DNA of 64,000 bases from JBBQWT01 sp038210375 (GTDB lineage: Bacteria > Acidobacteriota > Terriglobia > Terriglobales > Acidobacteriaceae), in the NCBI GenBank assembly GCA_038210375.1, contig JBBQWT010000018.1:1-64000 (forward strand), given 5' to 3'. The position numbers and the translations under genes were made by a program. The notes beneath the pieces were generated by a model. It ran no database searches. It was given only the letters and a program-made list of their open reading frames with translations, and was not told the DNA's origin. Shown here piece after piece: positions 35,608 to 44,335 of this stretch; position 1 is the stretch's first letter; every line of letters starts with the position of its first letter.

Positions 35608-36886
35608 CCTGCCGCCGCGATTTCCCCATTCCGCCCGGCCATTCCCATCGAGCCAGAGACGCGGACGATGGCGCTCATTGCCCCTCCCTCACCAGTGTTT
35701 GCTTCTCGGCGTGATCTTTATTTTCACGGTCGGCCACGCATGTCTCCTGATTGGCCAAACTTCGACGGCGCCGCAATCGTCGTCCCGCCAGGTCTCCCAG
35801 ACCAGCCCGGTCGAACCCAATCCCATCGGCGACGTGCAGGCTTCGGATGCGATCGTCAAAGGCTCGGTCACCATGGCTGGCACTGGCGTCAGCGTGATGA
35901 GCGGAGCATCCATCACGTCGGTCAAGGGCGCGGCCACGTTGCGCCTGCGCCGTGGCGGTGAGGTCAGGGTGTGCGCCCCAACGACGTTGACGGTTACCGC
36001 GTCGAAAAACGAACGCGAGTTGTTGATGAGCATGAACGTGGGCGCTCTGGAGGCCAACTACACGCGGGCGGCGGGCGCCGACTCGATCGTGACCCCTGAT
36101 TTCCGGCTGCTGCTGGCCGGACCGGGAACGTTTCACCTGGCCATCAGCGCGGACATCCGCGGAAATACCTGCCTGCGCACCCTGCCGGGAAACTTGTCGT
36201 CGGTCATCGTCTCCGAGCTTTCCGGGGAAGGCGTGTACCAGCTCAAGCCTGAAGAATTAGTGGTGTTCCACGAAGGCCGAATGGCTGACGCATCCACGCA
36301 AGCGCCGGCCGGTTGCGGATGCGCGGCCCCGGTCATCTCGGCGCCTGTCCCCTCGGCTCCGCCTCCCGCCGCGCCGCCGGCGGGGACCATTTCCGCCCCC
36401 GGACCCGGCGCGGTTACCGGCACCGGTCTCGAAGCCAACGCTGGAGCGACGCCTGCGTCGCGGCCCGGCGAAACCCACGTGGAAGTTGATGTGCCTTTCG
36501 TGTTCCGCGGCACTGCGCCTTCGCCTACCGCGCCGCCGGGAATTTCGAGTGCCGCGCCCGGTAGCGCCCAGGGAAATCGAGGTGCCCCCGCCAAGCTGAT
36601 GAGCTCGGGCGTATTGAAGCCGGTACCGTGCGAGCTGCTGTCTCCGCTGTTGCCGACCTGGGAATGCCGAGCCATGGTGGCGTTGAACCACCCGCCCCCT
36701 GCGTTGTCCCGTCCGGGACCTTCTAGCGCGGCGGGGAATTCCATTCCAGCCGCAGCCCCGGCAACTTTGCCGGGACCCAAGTCAACTGTTCAGCGAAGCC
36801 AGAACAAACCTGCAGGTTCCGCCGGGAAGCGCCGCCGGATGCGCAACCGCAAGAAAAAGGCTGAAGAACCGCCCCTAAACCGTTGA
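35591..36886 (+). CDS. FecR-like protein with long Pro/Ala-rich tail
   Basis: 431 aa starting at TTG 35591, overlapping the PilZ stop by 17 bp; no ATG in frame is better. An N-terminal TM/signal (LLLGVIFIFTVGHACLLIGQ) is followed by a beta-rich FecR-like region (ITSVKGAATLRLRRGGEVRV, TLTVTASKNERELLMSMNVG, LLLAGPGTFHLAISADIRG; about 80-215) and then a Pro/Ala/Gly-rich, probably disordered tail ending in a strongly basic stretch (GKRRRMRNRKKKAEEPP). The FecR resemblance is from pattern only. It precedes two TonB-type genes. The function is unknown; an envelope role is likely. Confidence 0.65.
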   Translation: MSPTPNLPPRFPHSARPFPSSQRRGRWRSLPLPHQCLLLGVIFIFTVGHACLLIGQTSTAPQSSSRQVSQTSPVEPNPIGDVQASDAIVKGSVTMAGTGVSVMSGASITSVKGAATLRLRRGGEVRVCAPTTLTVTASKNERELLMSMNVGALEANYTRAAGADSIVTPDFRLLLAGPGTFHLAISADIRGNTCLRTLPGNLSSVIVSELSGEGVYQLKPEELVVFHEGRMADASTQAPAGCGCAAPVISAPVPSAPPPAAPPAGTISAPGPGAVTGTGLEANAGATPASRPGETHVEVDVPFVFRGTAPSPTAPPGISSAAPGSAQGNRGAPAKLMSSGVLKPVPCELLSPLLPTWECRAMVALNHPPPALSRPGPSSAAGNSIPAAAPATLPGPKSTVQRSQNKPAGSAGKRRRMRNRKKKAEEPPLNR

Positions 36887-36956
36887 AAACGAAATAATTC
36901 CAACCCAGGATTGCCATTAGTCGTAAAAGCCCGTTTAATTTCAGAAACCTTTTCTA

Positions 36957-37886
36957 ATGGCGGAGCGTCTATACTTAGAGTCTCCCATGTCCAGTTCCGC
37001 CTTAAATCCGGGATCGCCCAAGGTTCCACGATCCGCGGCTCCCGCTCCGCGTCACGAAATTCTGCCGACGCTGTTCGGTGATGGTTACGGAACTTATAAA
37101 GTCAGACCTAATAACTTTCTCTATTCTGTGGTGCTTCATGTGCTGGCGGGGACCATGCTGTTCCTTCTGGCCACGTTGGTGGTGAAGAGCCCGGCGATGC
37201 AGCCTCCACAGGTTGTGCAGACCGTGACCGAACTCAGCCCCTACATCATGCCGCCATCCAAGACCACTTCGGGCGGGGGCGGCGGCGGCGGCGATCGCGA
37301 TAAATTGGCCGCGCCCAAAGGCGTGCTGCCCAAATTTTCACTGAAGCCGCAAATCGTTCCACCCGCGGTGGTCATACGCAACGATCATCCCAAGCTGGCG
37401 GTTGAGCCCACCGTAGTGGTTCCGCCGGAAATCAAGATGGCGCATGTGGGCGCGATTGGCGATCCGTTTGGCCTGCCCGGCCCTCCCTCCAACGGCACCG
37501 GGAGTGGCGGCGGCATCGGCTCGGGGAGTGGCGGCGGTGTCGGTTCGGGAAGCGGCAACGGCGTGGGACCGGGCAGCGGCGGCGGCATCGGCGGCGGCGT
37601 GTTTCGCGTGGGCGGCGGAGTCAGCGCGCCGGTACCGACGTACTCGCCGGACCCTGAATTTTCCGAGGAAGCACGCAAGGCCAAGCACCAGGGAGTCGTC
37701 ATCGTAAACGTGATCGTCGGCCCCGACGGACGCGCGCATGAAATGCGGGTCGTGCAACCACTCGGACTGGGTCTCGATGAAAAGGCTATCGAAGCCGTGC
37801 GCCAGTGGAAGTTCGAGCCCGCCCGCAAAGATGGCCGCCCAGTCGCGGTTGCGGTAAACATCGAAGTCACCTTCCGTCTCTATTAA
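36957..37886 (+). CDS. TonB-family protein with glycine-rich linker
   Basis: 309 aa. An N-terminal cytosolic part has ILPTLFGDGYGTYKVRPNNF, then one TM (HVLAGTMLFLLATLVV), a Pro-rich periplasmic region, a long Gly/Ser repeat (about 170-215) and a C-terminal TonB domain with YSPDPEFSEEARKAKHQG, VVIVNVIVGPDGRAHEMRVV, and GLDEKAIEAVRQWKFEPARK. TonB proteins transmit proton-motive force to outer-membrane receptors. ATG 36957; an inner ATG at 36987 is also possible. A near-copy follows (37968-38848). Confidence 0.9.
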   Translation: MAERLYLESPMSSSALNPGSPKVPRSAAPAPRHEILPTLFGDGYGTYKVRPNNFLYSVVLHVLAGTMLFLLATLVVKSPAMQPPQVVQTVTELSPYIMPPSKTTSGGGGGGGDRDKLAAPKGVLPKFSLKPQIVPPAVVIRNDHPKLAVEPTVVVPPEIKMAHVGAIGDPFGLPGPPSNGTGSGGGIGSGSGGGVGSGSGNGVGPGSGGGIGGGVFRVGGGVSAPVPTYSPDPEFSEEARKAKHQGVVIVNVIVGPDGRAHEMRVVQPLGLGLDEKAIEAVRQWKFEPARKDGRPVAVAVNIEVTFRLY

Positions 37887-37967
37887 ACCGCTCTGCCAGG
37901 CGGCTCTCCATTATTTCGGCAAAATGTTTTGGAACTTTTTTGCCCACCCCGAAGTCTGTAGGGTGAA

Positions 37968-38848
37968 ATGGAAAATTTCCCGCACCCATCGAAACCCTCG
38001 CACCCCTCAGAATTCTCTGCCTCCGAAGCTTCGCGACCTTTGATTCTGCCTACGCTTTTCGGCGCCGGCTATGGCGGCTACCAGGCCAAGCCCAATAATT
38101 GGCTTCGGCAGGCCTGCATTTTATCGCCGGTGCGGTGCTGTTCCTGGTGGCCACCGTGGTGGTAAAGAACCCCGTCGCCCGTCCTTTACAGGCTTCACCC
38201 GTAGTTTCTCTTCCGCGCTACATCCCTTCGCAGGGGGGACACGGCGGGGGCGGGGACCACGATCGCAATCCCGCGTCGCAAGGCGTTCTTCCCCGGTTAT
38301 CGCTTGATCCGCAAATTGTGCCTCCGGCGGCGGTGGTGCGGAACCAGGATCCCAAACTAGCCATGGAACCCACCATCGTGGCTCCACCTGAGATCAAAGT
38401 TTCGCACCTGGGACCGCTGGGTGATCCGTTTGGAGTTCCCGGCCCGCCTTCCAATGGACCCGGGAGCCACGGCGGCATTGGTCCTGGAGACAACGGCGGT
38501 GTGGGCCCAGGTTCTACTCCCGGCGCGGGTCCATTTCCGGGCAGCGGATGCTGCGGCGTTCCGTTCCGCGTTGGCGGAGGAGTGAGCGCGCCGTTTCCAA
38601 TTTATGCGCCAGACCCGGAGTTCACCGACGACGCCCGCAAGTCAAAACACCAGGGAGTGGTGATTCTTCAAGTGGTCATCGGGGCCGATGGTCGAGCGCA
38701 CAACATGCGCGTGGTGCAGCCACTGGGTCTAGGGCTGGACCAAAAAGCGGTTGAGGCCGTGGGCCAGTGGAAATTCGAGCCCGCGCGCAAAGACGGCCGT
38801 GCGGTGCCGGTCGCGGTGAACATCGAAGTCACTTTCCGTTTGTTCTAG
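37968..38848 (+). pseudogene. Second TonB-family paralog, interrupted by a frameshift
   Basis: Tandem paralog of the preceding gene. Frame 1 from ATG 37968 encodes ILPTLFGAGYGGYQAKPNNWL, then homology jumps to another frame from about 38110 (LHFIAGAVLFLVATVVV). The alignment to the neighbour needs four extra bases near 38108-38120, so a 4-bp deletion, or equivalent, interrupts it within the TM helix. Downstream the TonB domain is intact (YAPDPEFTDDARKSKHQG, GLDQKAVEAVGQWKFEP), and a TTG at 38099 could restart translation and give a 249-aa protein whose first residues form most of the helix. A sequencing error is also possible. Confidence 0.75.
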
Positions 38849-38943
38849 GCACTTCGCTACTTCCCACTATCCCGCGATTACCGGGCGCCTCTGCGCGGGT
38901 CACGTATAATCCGCCTCAATGCAAGTTTGAGGGGAGCACACAA

Positions 38944-39690
38944 ATGGCAGGAGTTTCCGGCCGGGTGGCGGTGGTGACCGGCGCGTCGCAGGGCATCGGG
39001 CGCGCGTGCGCGCTCAGGTTCGCAGCCGCAGGCGCGAGCGTCGCGGTGGCGGCGCGTAACCAGGAAAAATTGGATTCGCTGGTTGCCGAGATCACGGCCG
39101 CCGGCGGCGTCGCCCGCGCCTTCAAGATGGATGTGGGCAGCCAGGCCGAAGTGCAAGCGGGTTTTAAGGCCATCATCAGCGAGTTTGGAAAGATCGATAT
39201 TCTGCTGAACAACGCCGGCATCACTCGCGACCAGCTCGCCATGCGCATGAAGATGGATGACTGGGACAGCGTGCTGCAAACCAACCTTACCGGGCCCTTC
39301 CTGTGTTCGCAGCAGGTCATCGCGCCCATGCTCCGGCAGCGCTGGGGACGCATCATCAATGTCACCAGTATTTTCGGGCAGACGGGACAGGCGGGCCAGG
39401 CAAACTACTCCGCGTCCAAAGCAGGATTGATCGGACTCACCATGGCGCTGGCCCGCGAATTGGCCTCGCGCAGCATCACCGTCAACGCCATCGCTCCGGG
39501 ATTCATCGAGACCGCTATGACCGAATCGCTTTCCGCGGAGCTGCGCGAGAAGGTGAATACCATGATCCCCCTGGGACACCCGGGTGCGGACGCCGACATT
39601 GCCCACGCCGCACTTTATCTGGCTTCAGAAGAAGCGGGATACATCACCGGGCACGTGCTCAAGGTCAATGGCGGCATGTTAATGGGGTAG
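38944..39690 (+). CDS. fabG: 3-oxoacyl-ACP reductase, SDR family (FabG-like)
   Basis: 248 aa from ATG 38944 (GGGGAG upstream). NADPH motif TGASQGIG, NNAG at about 87-90, catalytic Ser in VTSIFGQTGQ, and YSASKAG (Tyr/Lys), followed by NAIAPGFIETAMT and GHPGADADIAHAALYLAS. Length and motifs fit FabG, which reduces 3-oxoacyl-ACP in fatty acid synthesis; other SDRs share these motifs, so the symbol is a family call. Confidence 0.88.
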   Translation: MAGVSGRVAVVTGASQGIGRACALRFAAAGASVAVAARNQEKLDSLVAEITAAGGVARAFKMDVGSQAEVQAGFKAIISEFGKIDILLNNAGITRDQLAMRMKMDDWDSVLQTNLTGPFLCSQQVIAPMLRQRWGRIINVTSIFGQTGQAGQANYSASKAGLIGLTMALARELASRSITVNAIAPGFIETAMTESLSAELREKVNTMIPLGHPGADADIAHAALYLASEEAGYITGHVLKVNGGMLMG

Positions 39691-39805
39691 TTTTCATCCT
39701 GTTTTCATCTTCAGAGTGGTACGCTTCAACAATGTCCCCATCGTAAAACAGCAGCCGGTTGAAAACGGCGATTAGTAAAATCAATAAGCGGCTCAACGAA
39801 AATCA

Positions 39806-40732
39806 ATGGATGCGGCAATTCAGGTCAGCGGCCTGATAAAAAAATTCGGCGGCAAACTTGCCCTTGATCAGGTCTCGCTGGAGCTGCGGCAGGGCGAGGT
39901 GCTGGGATTGCTGGGCCCCAACGGCGCCGGGAAATCGACCACGGTGCGCGCCATCCTGGGCCGGGTACGGCCTGATGCGGGCACGATCTCCGTGCTAGGC
40001 ACGGTGGTAAGGCCGGGCGTCAGCAATCGCGACCTGGGATACATTCCGCAGGAAATTGCACTCTACCCGCTGCTTACTGCGCGCGAAAACCTGGGCGCCT
40101 TCGCCCGCTACCAGGGCGTCCCCGCGGACAAGTTGCACGAGGCCGTCGAATGGGGACTGGAATGGGCGGCTTTGCAGGACCGCGCCGGCGATCAAACCAA
40201 GACCTTTTCCGGGGGCATGAAGCGCCGGCTCAATATGGCGGCGGGCATGATCCACAGGCCGCGCATCGTCTTGATGGATGAGCCCACCGTAGGCATCGAT
40301 CCGCAATCGCGCGAGCGCGTGTACGAGATGATCGAAGGCCTGCGCCGCGACGGCGCCTCGATGATTTACACCACTCACTACATGGAAGAAGCGGAGCGCC
40401 TTTGTGATCGCATCGCCATCATCGATCATGGCAAGACCATGGCCATGGGAACCAAGGACGAGCTGGTCAGCCGGGTGCTGGGCGATGATCGCTCGCTGCT
40501 GCTGGAACTGGGCAGCGAGCCCGATAGCCAGTTGAGCGCGCTGCTGCAAAATTTAGGCGGCAAGGTCACGGGAAAGAGCGTGCGATTTGCGGTCACCCGT
40601 CCCAGCGAACAGATTGCCGAGGTGCTGCGCGAATGCAGCGCGCGCAACGCAACCGTGCGCGATCTCACCCTCAAGTCGCACAGCCTGGAGGCGGTTTTTC
40701 TGCAGCTCACCGGCCGGGAGTTACGCGAATGA
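39806..40732 (+). CDS. ABC-2 transporter ATP-binding protein
   Basis: 308 aa. Walker A GPNGAGKS, signature FSGGMKRRLN, Walker B VLMDEPTVGIDP, and an H-loop His in YTTHYMEEAERL, all canonical. The C-terminal ~80 residues after the NBD match regulatory tails of the CcmA/NatA-type ATPases. Its stop overlaps the permease start (ATGA), so the pair is an operon and exporter. Substrate unknown. Confidence 0.92.
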   Translation: MDAAIQVSGLIKKFGGKLALDQVSLELRQGEVLGLLGPNGAGKSTTVRAILGRVRPDAGTISVLGTVVRPGVSNRDLGYIPQEIALYPLLTARENLGAFARYQGVPADKLHEAVEWGLEWAALQDRAGDQTKTFSGGMKRRLNMAAGMIHRPRIVLMDEPTVGIDPQSRERVYEMIEGLRRDGASMIYTTHYMEEAERLCDRIAIIDHGKTMAMGTKDELVSRVLGDDRSLLLELGSEPDSQLSALLQNLGGKVTGKSVRFAVTRPSEQIAEVLRECSARNATVRDLTLKSHSLEAVFLQLTGRELRE

Positions 40733-42036
40733 TCAAGAACGTCATGCGAACGGCGGCCATGAACCTGCGGCGTGACCGCGCGGCGCTGGTGCTGAACTAC
40801 GTGCTGCCGGTGGTCTTCTTCTCGATCTTCGCTGGTATTTTCGCGGGCAACGCCCGGCGCGAATCCATGCCGCGGATCAAGGTGGCGCTGGCCGACCTCG
40901 ACCACAGCCCGGCGTCGGCGCAACTCGTGGCCGCGCTGCAAAACGAGAAGGCATTGCAGGTCGTGCTGGGGCCGGCTGCCAAAAAAGATGCGGTACACCC
41001 TGCGCTTTTTGATGCGGCGTCGGCCGAGGCCATGGTGCGCAGCGGCGATATTTCGGTGGCCATCATCATCCCCGGTGGATTTGGCGCGTCGCTAACTCCC
41101 ATGCCGGCACCAGGCGCGCCGTCGCCGGGTTCGCCGGCCGCACCCCGCCCGCCGGTGCAAATCCTCGCGGATACCTCAGATCCGATTTCTCCGCAGGTCG
41201 TCAACGGCCTGCTGCAAAAAGCCGCGATGACCTCAATGCCTTCGTTTTATGCGGGACTGGGAACGAAATATATCGACCAGTGGGTCGGAGGATTTTCACC
41301 GGAACAACGCAAGCGCATCGACGAGAACATGAATCGGCTGCAGAACCTGCCGGCCGCATCGCTCAACCGCGGAGACTCCGATTCCAACATGATCCAGGTG
41401 CAGACCCGCGACGTCATGGGCGAGAAGAAGAAAAACCCGGTGGTGGCGTTCTATGCCGCGGGGATCGGGGTCATGTTCCTGTTGTTTACCGCCGCCAATG
41501 CCGGCGGCGCCCTGCTTGAAGAAGCGGAAAGCGGCACCCTCGACCGCATCCTTTCAACCCGGGTTTCCATGACCCAGTTGCTGCTCGGCAAACTCGCATT
41601 TCTGACCTGCCTGGGCACCTCCCAGTTGATCGTGATGTTCGTCTGGGGCGCGCTCGTATTCAAGGTCGAGTTGTGGACCCACCTGGCGGGCTTTTTTATC
41701 ATGACCATCACCACCGCCTTCGCCGCCTCCGCCTTTGGATTGCTGCTGGCCTCGCTGGCACGCACTCGACCGCAACTGGGCGCGCTTTCCACCTTGCTGA
41801 TTCTTTCCATGTCGGCGCTGGGCGGCAGCATGTTTCCCCGTTTCCTGATGCCGGAAGCCATGAAGAAGATTGGCCTCATCACCTTTAACGCGTGGGCCAT
41901 CGACGGCTACATCAAGGTGTTCTGGCGCGAGGCGCCGATCGCCGACCTGTGGCCGCAGGTCCTGGTCTTGGGCACAGCGACGGTTGTGTTTTTCCTGGTC
42001 GCGCGGCAACTGGCCCGCCGCTGGGAGTATTCCTGA
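40729..42036 (+). CDS. ABC-2 type permease
   Basis: 435 aa. Start ATG 40729 overlaps the ATPase stop. One N-terminal TM (LNYVLPVVFFSIFAGIFAG) precedes a large extracytoplasmic domain (about 40-255) containing a Pro-rich APGAPSPGSPAAP loop, then five or six TM segments at the C-terminus including FYAAGIGVMFLLFTAANAGG, EEAESGTLDRIL and ALSTLLILSMSALGGSMFP. This is the ABC2_membrane_3 layout used by drug, lipid or peptide exporters. Confidence 0.9.
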   Translation: MIKNVMRTAAMNLRRDRAALVLNYVLPVVFFSIFAGIFAGNARRESMPRIKVALADLDHSPASAQLVAALQNEKALQVVLGPAAKKDAVHPALFDAASAEAMVRSGDISVAIIIPGGFGASLTPMPAPGAPSPGSPAAPRPPVQILADTSDPISPQVVNGLLQKAAMTSMPSFYAGLGTKYIDQWVGGFSPEQRKRIDENMNRLQNLPAASLNRGDSDSNMIQVQTRDVMGEKKKNPVVAFYAAGIGVMFLLFTAANAGGALLEEAESGTLDRILSTRVSMTQLLLGKLAFLTCLGTSQLIVMFVWGALVFKVELWTHLAGFFIMTITTAFAASAFGLLLASLARTRPQLGALSTLLILSMSALGGSMFPRFLMPEAMKKIGLITFNAWAIDGYIKVFWREAPIADLWPQVLVLGTATVVFFLVARQLARRWEYS

Positions 42037-42037
42037 A

Positions 42038-42517
42038 TTGACGGCCGTAGCGGTTTTTCCCGCTTCCACCCCGGCACAGGTCGTCCAGGCGCGAGAGCTG
42101 TTCGAGGAGTATGCCGCCTCTCTCGGCTTCAGCTTGTGCTTCCAGAATTTTTCGCAGGAATTGGAATCGCTTCCCGGCAAGTATGCCCCTCCGCCGGGAT
42201 GCCTCTTGTTGGCCGCCGTCGATGGCGAGCTTGCGGGTTGTGTGGCGCTGCACGCCATCTCCGCGGAAATCTGCGAGATGAAGAGACTTTACGTCAGGCC
42301 CAGTTTCCGCGGGTGCGGCGTGGGGCGCGCCCTGGTGCTGGAGGTCATCGCCGCCGCCCGCCATCGCGGTTACCAGCGTATGCGGCTTGATACCGTCGCC
42401 GGAATGATGGATCGCGCGCTGGCGCTTTACCGGAAGCTGGGCTTTATCGAAATTCCTTCTTACACAGAAAACCCGGTGGCGGGAGCATTGTGCATGGAAC
42501 TCAACATCGCTCCGTGA
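42038..42517 (+). CDS. GNAT-family N-acetyltransferase
   Basis: 159 aa from TTG 42038, one base after the permease stop; longer in-frame starts would lie inside the permease gene. Acetyl-CoA motif A is clear in EMKRLYVRPSFRGCGVGRAL, and MRLDTVAGMMDRALALYRKLGF forms the C-terminal half. Substrate unknown. The tight spacing suggests co-transcription with the ABC pair. Confidence 0.85.
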   Translation: MTAVAVFPASTPAQVVQARELFEEYAASLGFSLCFQNFSQELESLPGKYAPPPGCLLLAAVDGELAGCVALHAISAEICEMKRLYVRPSFRGCGVGRALVLEVIAAARHRGYQRMRLDTVAGMMDRALALYRKLGFIEIPSYTENPVAGALCMELNIAP

Positions 42518-42588
42518 GCTAGCTAAAGGACTTTCTCAGTAGTCCAATCCACGACCGCAGCCCCCTTCGGGCAACAGACGTTTTATGA

Positions 42589-42615
42589 GAATTGTCATTC
42601 GGTGAATGACAATTC
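42589..42615. repeat. 12-bp-arm palindrome matching the end of the dispersed repeat
   Basis: GAATTGTCATTC and GAATGACAATTC flank a 3-nt loop GGT. The right arm with its flank (42604-42620, ending TTCATATA) is identical to the end of repeat copy C (55281-55297). It may act as a bidirectional terminator between convergent genes. Just after, CATATAGAACGCGTAC (42614-42629) is nearly repeated at 42645-42660. Confidence 0.65.
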
Positions 42616-42663
42616 ATATAGAACGCGTACCTCTGCTCTGAGGGCATATAAAACACGTACTAC

Positions 42664-43137
42664 TTAATTGCCGCCGAGGTGCGGGCACAGAATGGGGATG
42701 GGCGAATCGGTCAGCGTCTGGTCTTTGTCTTCCACCCACATCCGCGTTGGTTCCTTGCGGTCGTTGAGCGTGACCACCACGATCACGCCGCTGCCGCCTT
42801 TGGGCGCGTGGGTCGAGCAATCCACGTGATGCTTCGTGATCTTCCCCCAATCGCCCGAAGGGCCCCAGTCGCGCACTAGTGACGCGAGAGGGTAATCCTG
42901 ATACTTCTGGGCGTGTTCCTTCCAATTCGGATCGTGGAACTTCACCCCGTAGGCGGTCTCATAATCCTGGCGCTCGATGGCGGTGAAGAACTGGTTGACG
43001 ATGCGTTCCTGCCGCCAGTTCCAGAACAGAAACATGGGGATGGTGGACAACACCAGCAGCGTCACCAGAATAATGACCAGCCGGCGGCGCCGGAGGACGC
43101 GTTCGGCGTCGTATTGCGGTGCATCCATCAGGGACAT
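42664..43137 (-). CDS. Hypothetical membrane-anchored protein
   Basis: 157 aa. A short cytosolic basic N-terminus (RVLRRRRLVI) is followed by one TM helix (VTLLVLSTIPMFLFWNW) and an extracytoplasmic domain starting RQERIVNQFFTAIERQDYETAY, which resembles NTF2-like/DUF4878 'lumazine-binding-like' domains, then HHVDCSTHAPKGGSG and VVVTLNDRKEPTRMWVEDK. It lies downstream of the TetR-HlyD-ABC operon on the same strand (51 bp after the permease), but membership is not certain. Function unknown. Confidence 0.75.
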   Translation of the reverse strand: MSLMDAPQYDAERVLRRRRLVIILVTLLVLSTIPMFLFWNWRQERIVNQFFTAIERQDYETAYGVKFHDPNWKEHAQKYQDYPLASLVRDWGPSGDWGKITKHHVDCSTHAPKGGSGVIVVVTLNDRKEPTRMWVEDKDQTLTDSPIPILCPHLGGN

Positions 43138-43188
43138 ACTGGTTTAGACGCCTCCCTGCGGATTGTAGCCGCATTCGATCGCAAAAAA

Positions 43189-44301
43189 CTAGAGGGTGCG
43201 CTTGAACAGCAACGTCGCGCCGGTCAACATGATCGCCGCAAAAACGGAGAGATAGACAACGTCGGGCCAGATGGCCACCCAGCCGGTTTCTTTCAGCAGC
43301 AGCGCCTTGAAACCATGCACCGCATAAGTAAAGGGATCGACCCAGGCCACCACCCGCAGCCAGGTGGGAAAGGCCTGCACCGGGTAGATGGCGCCGCTGG
43401 GAAAAAACATCAGGGTGTTGAGAATGCCGAAGATGGCGCGCGGCACCAGTGGGTCGTCCACCCGCACCATGATGAGGAACATCATGGAAATGAAAGCGAT
43501 CGATGTCACCGCGATCATGAGCAGCAGCAGCAGGATCCTCTCCGGCTGAAAGAGTCCTTGCACCCCGGCAATCATTGATCCCACGACCGTAATGACGATC
43601 CCCGCGCTGATGGCCTTGAGCGCCCCGGCAATATTGAGTCCAAAGACCAGTTCCAGCTTGGTGATGGGCGTGACCAGGTAGCCTTCGTGGATGCCTCGCG
43701 CCTTATCGTCGATGTACACGATGCCCCCGCCGATCATCACCGAAACGAACATGGCGAGTGCGATGGAGCCAGGCAGCAGGTACTTCATGTAGGCGATGTA
43801 GGGGTAGAGCTCCACGGTGTCGAGCGAGATTCTTTGCAGCAGCCTGGGCTCGATGGCGGGCTGGTTCAACGCATCGGTGAGCTGGGTGAGGCTTTCTTCG
43901 AAAGTCGCACTGATGAAGTTATCGCTGTTATCGACCAGCAATGCGATGCGCGGGCGGTTTTGCTGGTAAACCTTCTGGGAAAATTCCGGAGGAATGATCA
44001 ACGCGCCCTGCACCGCTCCGCTGCGCACCGCGGCTTGCGCTTCCTTCTCATTCTTATATTCCAGCAGGGTGAAGGTGCGCGCGTTGGCCTCGATGGATTG
44101 CAGGGCCTCGCGCACGCGCAGGGCCTGGCTGCCGCGGTCCTGATCGACGATGCCGAGGTGGGCGCCGCGAATTTTTCCTCCGAAGGCGTTGCCCAGCACG
44201 ATCAACTGCACCAGGGGAAAGACCATGGCCGCCACCATCAGCGCGGGCGAGCGAAAGAACTTGCGCATATCGCGCTCGACGATGGCCATCATCCTGGTCA
44301 T
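43189..44301 (-). CDS. ABC-2 type permease (YbhS/YbhR-like)
   Basis: 370 aa. One N-terminal TM (SPALMVAAMVFPLVQLIVLG), a ~150-residue external domain (GIVDQDRGSQALRVREAL, GALIIPPEFSQKVYQ, LLVDNSDNFISATFEESL) and five C-terminal TMs with EGYLVTPITKLELVFGLNIAG and MFFPSGAIYPVQAFPTW. It is the last gene of the TetR-HlyD-ATPase-permease set; E. coli ybhGFSR has two such permeases, here one is seen. Exports probably drugs or lipids (inference). Confidence 0.9.
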   Translation of the reverse strand: MTRMMAIVERDMRKFFRSPALMVAAMVFPLVQLIVLGNAFGGKIRGAHLGIVDQDRGSQALRVREALQSIEANARTFTLLEYKNEKEAQAAVRSGAVQGALIIPPEFSQKVYQQNRPRIALLVDNSDNFISATFEESLTQLTDALNQPAIEPRLLQRISLDTVELYPYIAYMKYLLPGSIALAMFVSVMIGGGIVYIDDKARGIHEGYLVTPITKLELVFGLNIAGALKAISAGIVITVVGSMIAGVQGLFQPERILLLLLMIAVTSIAFISMMFLIMVRVDDPLVPRAIFGILNTLMFFPSGAIYPVQAFPTWLRVVAWVDPFTYAVHGFKALLLKETGWVAIWPDVVYLSVFAAIMLTGATLLFKRTL

Positions 44302-44335
44302 GATATTTTGGCGTTCATCCTGGGACAGGTTTTGA

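Noticed and set aside
41870..42037. Longer N-terminus for the GNAT protein
   Set aside because: It would lie in another frame inside the permease gene; the GNAT fold begins after 42038.
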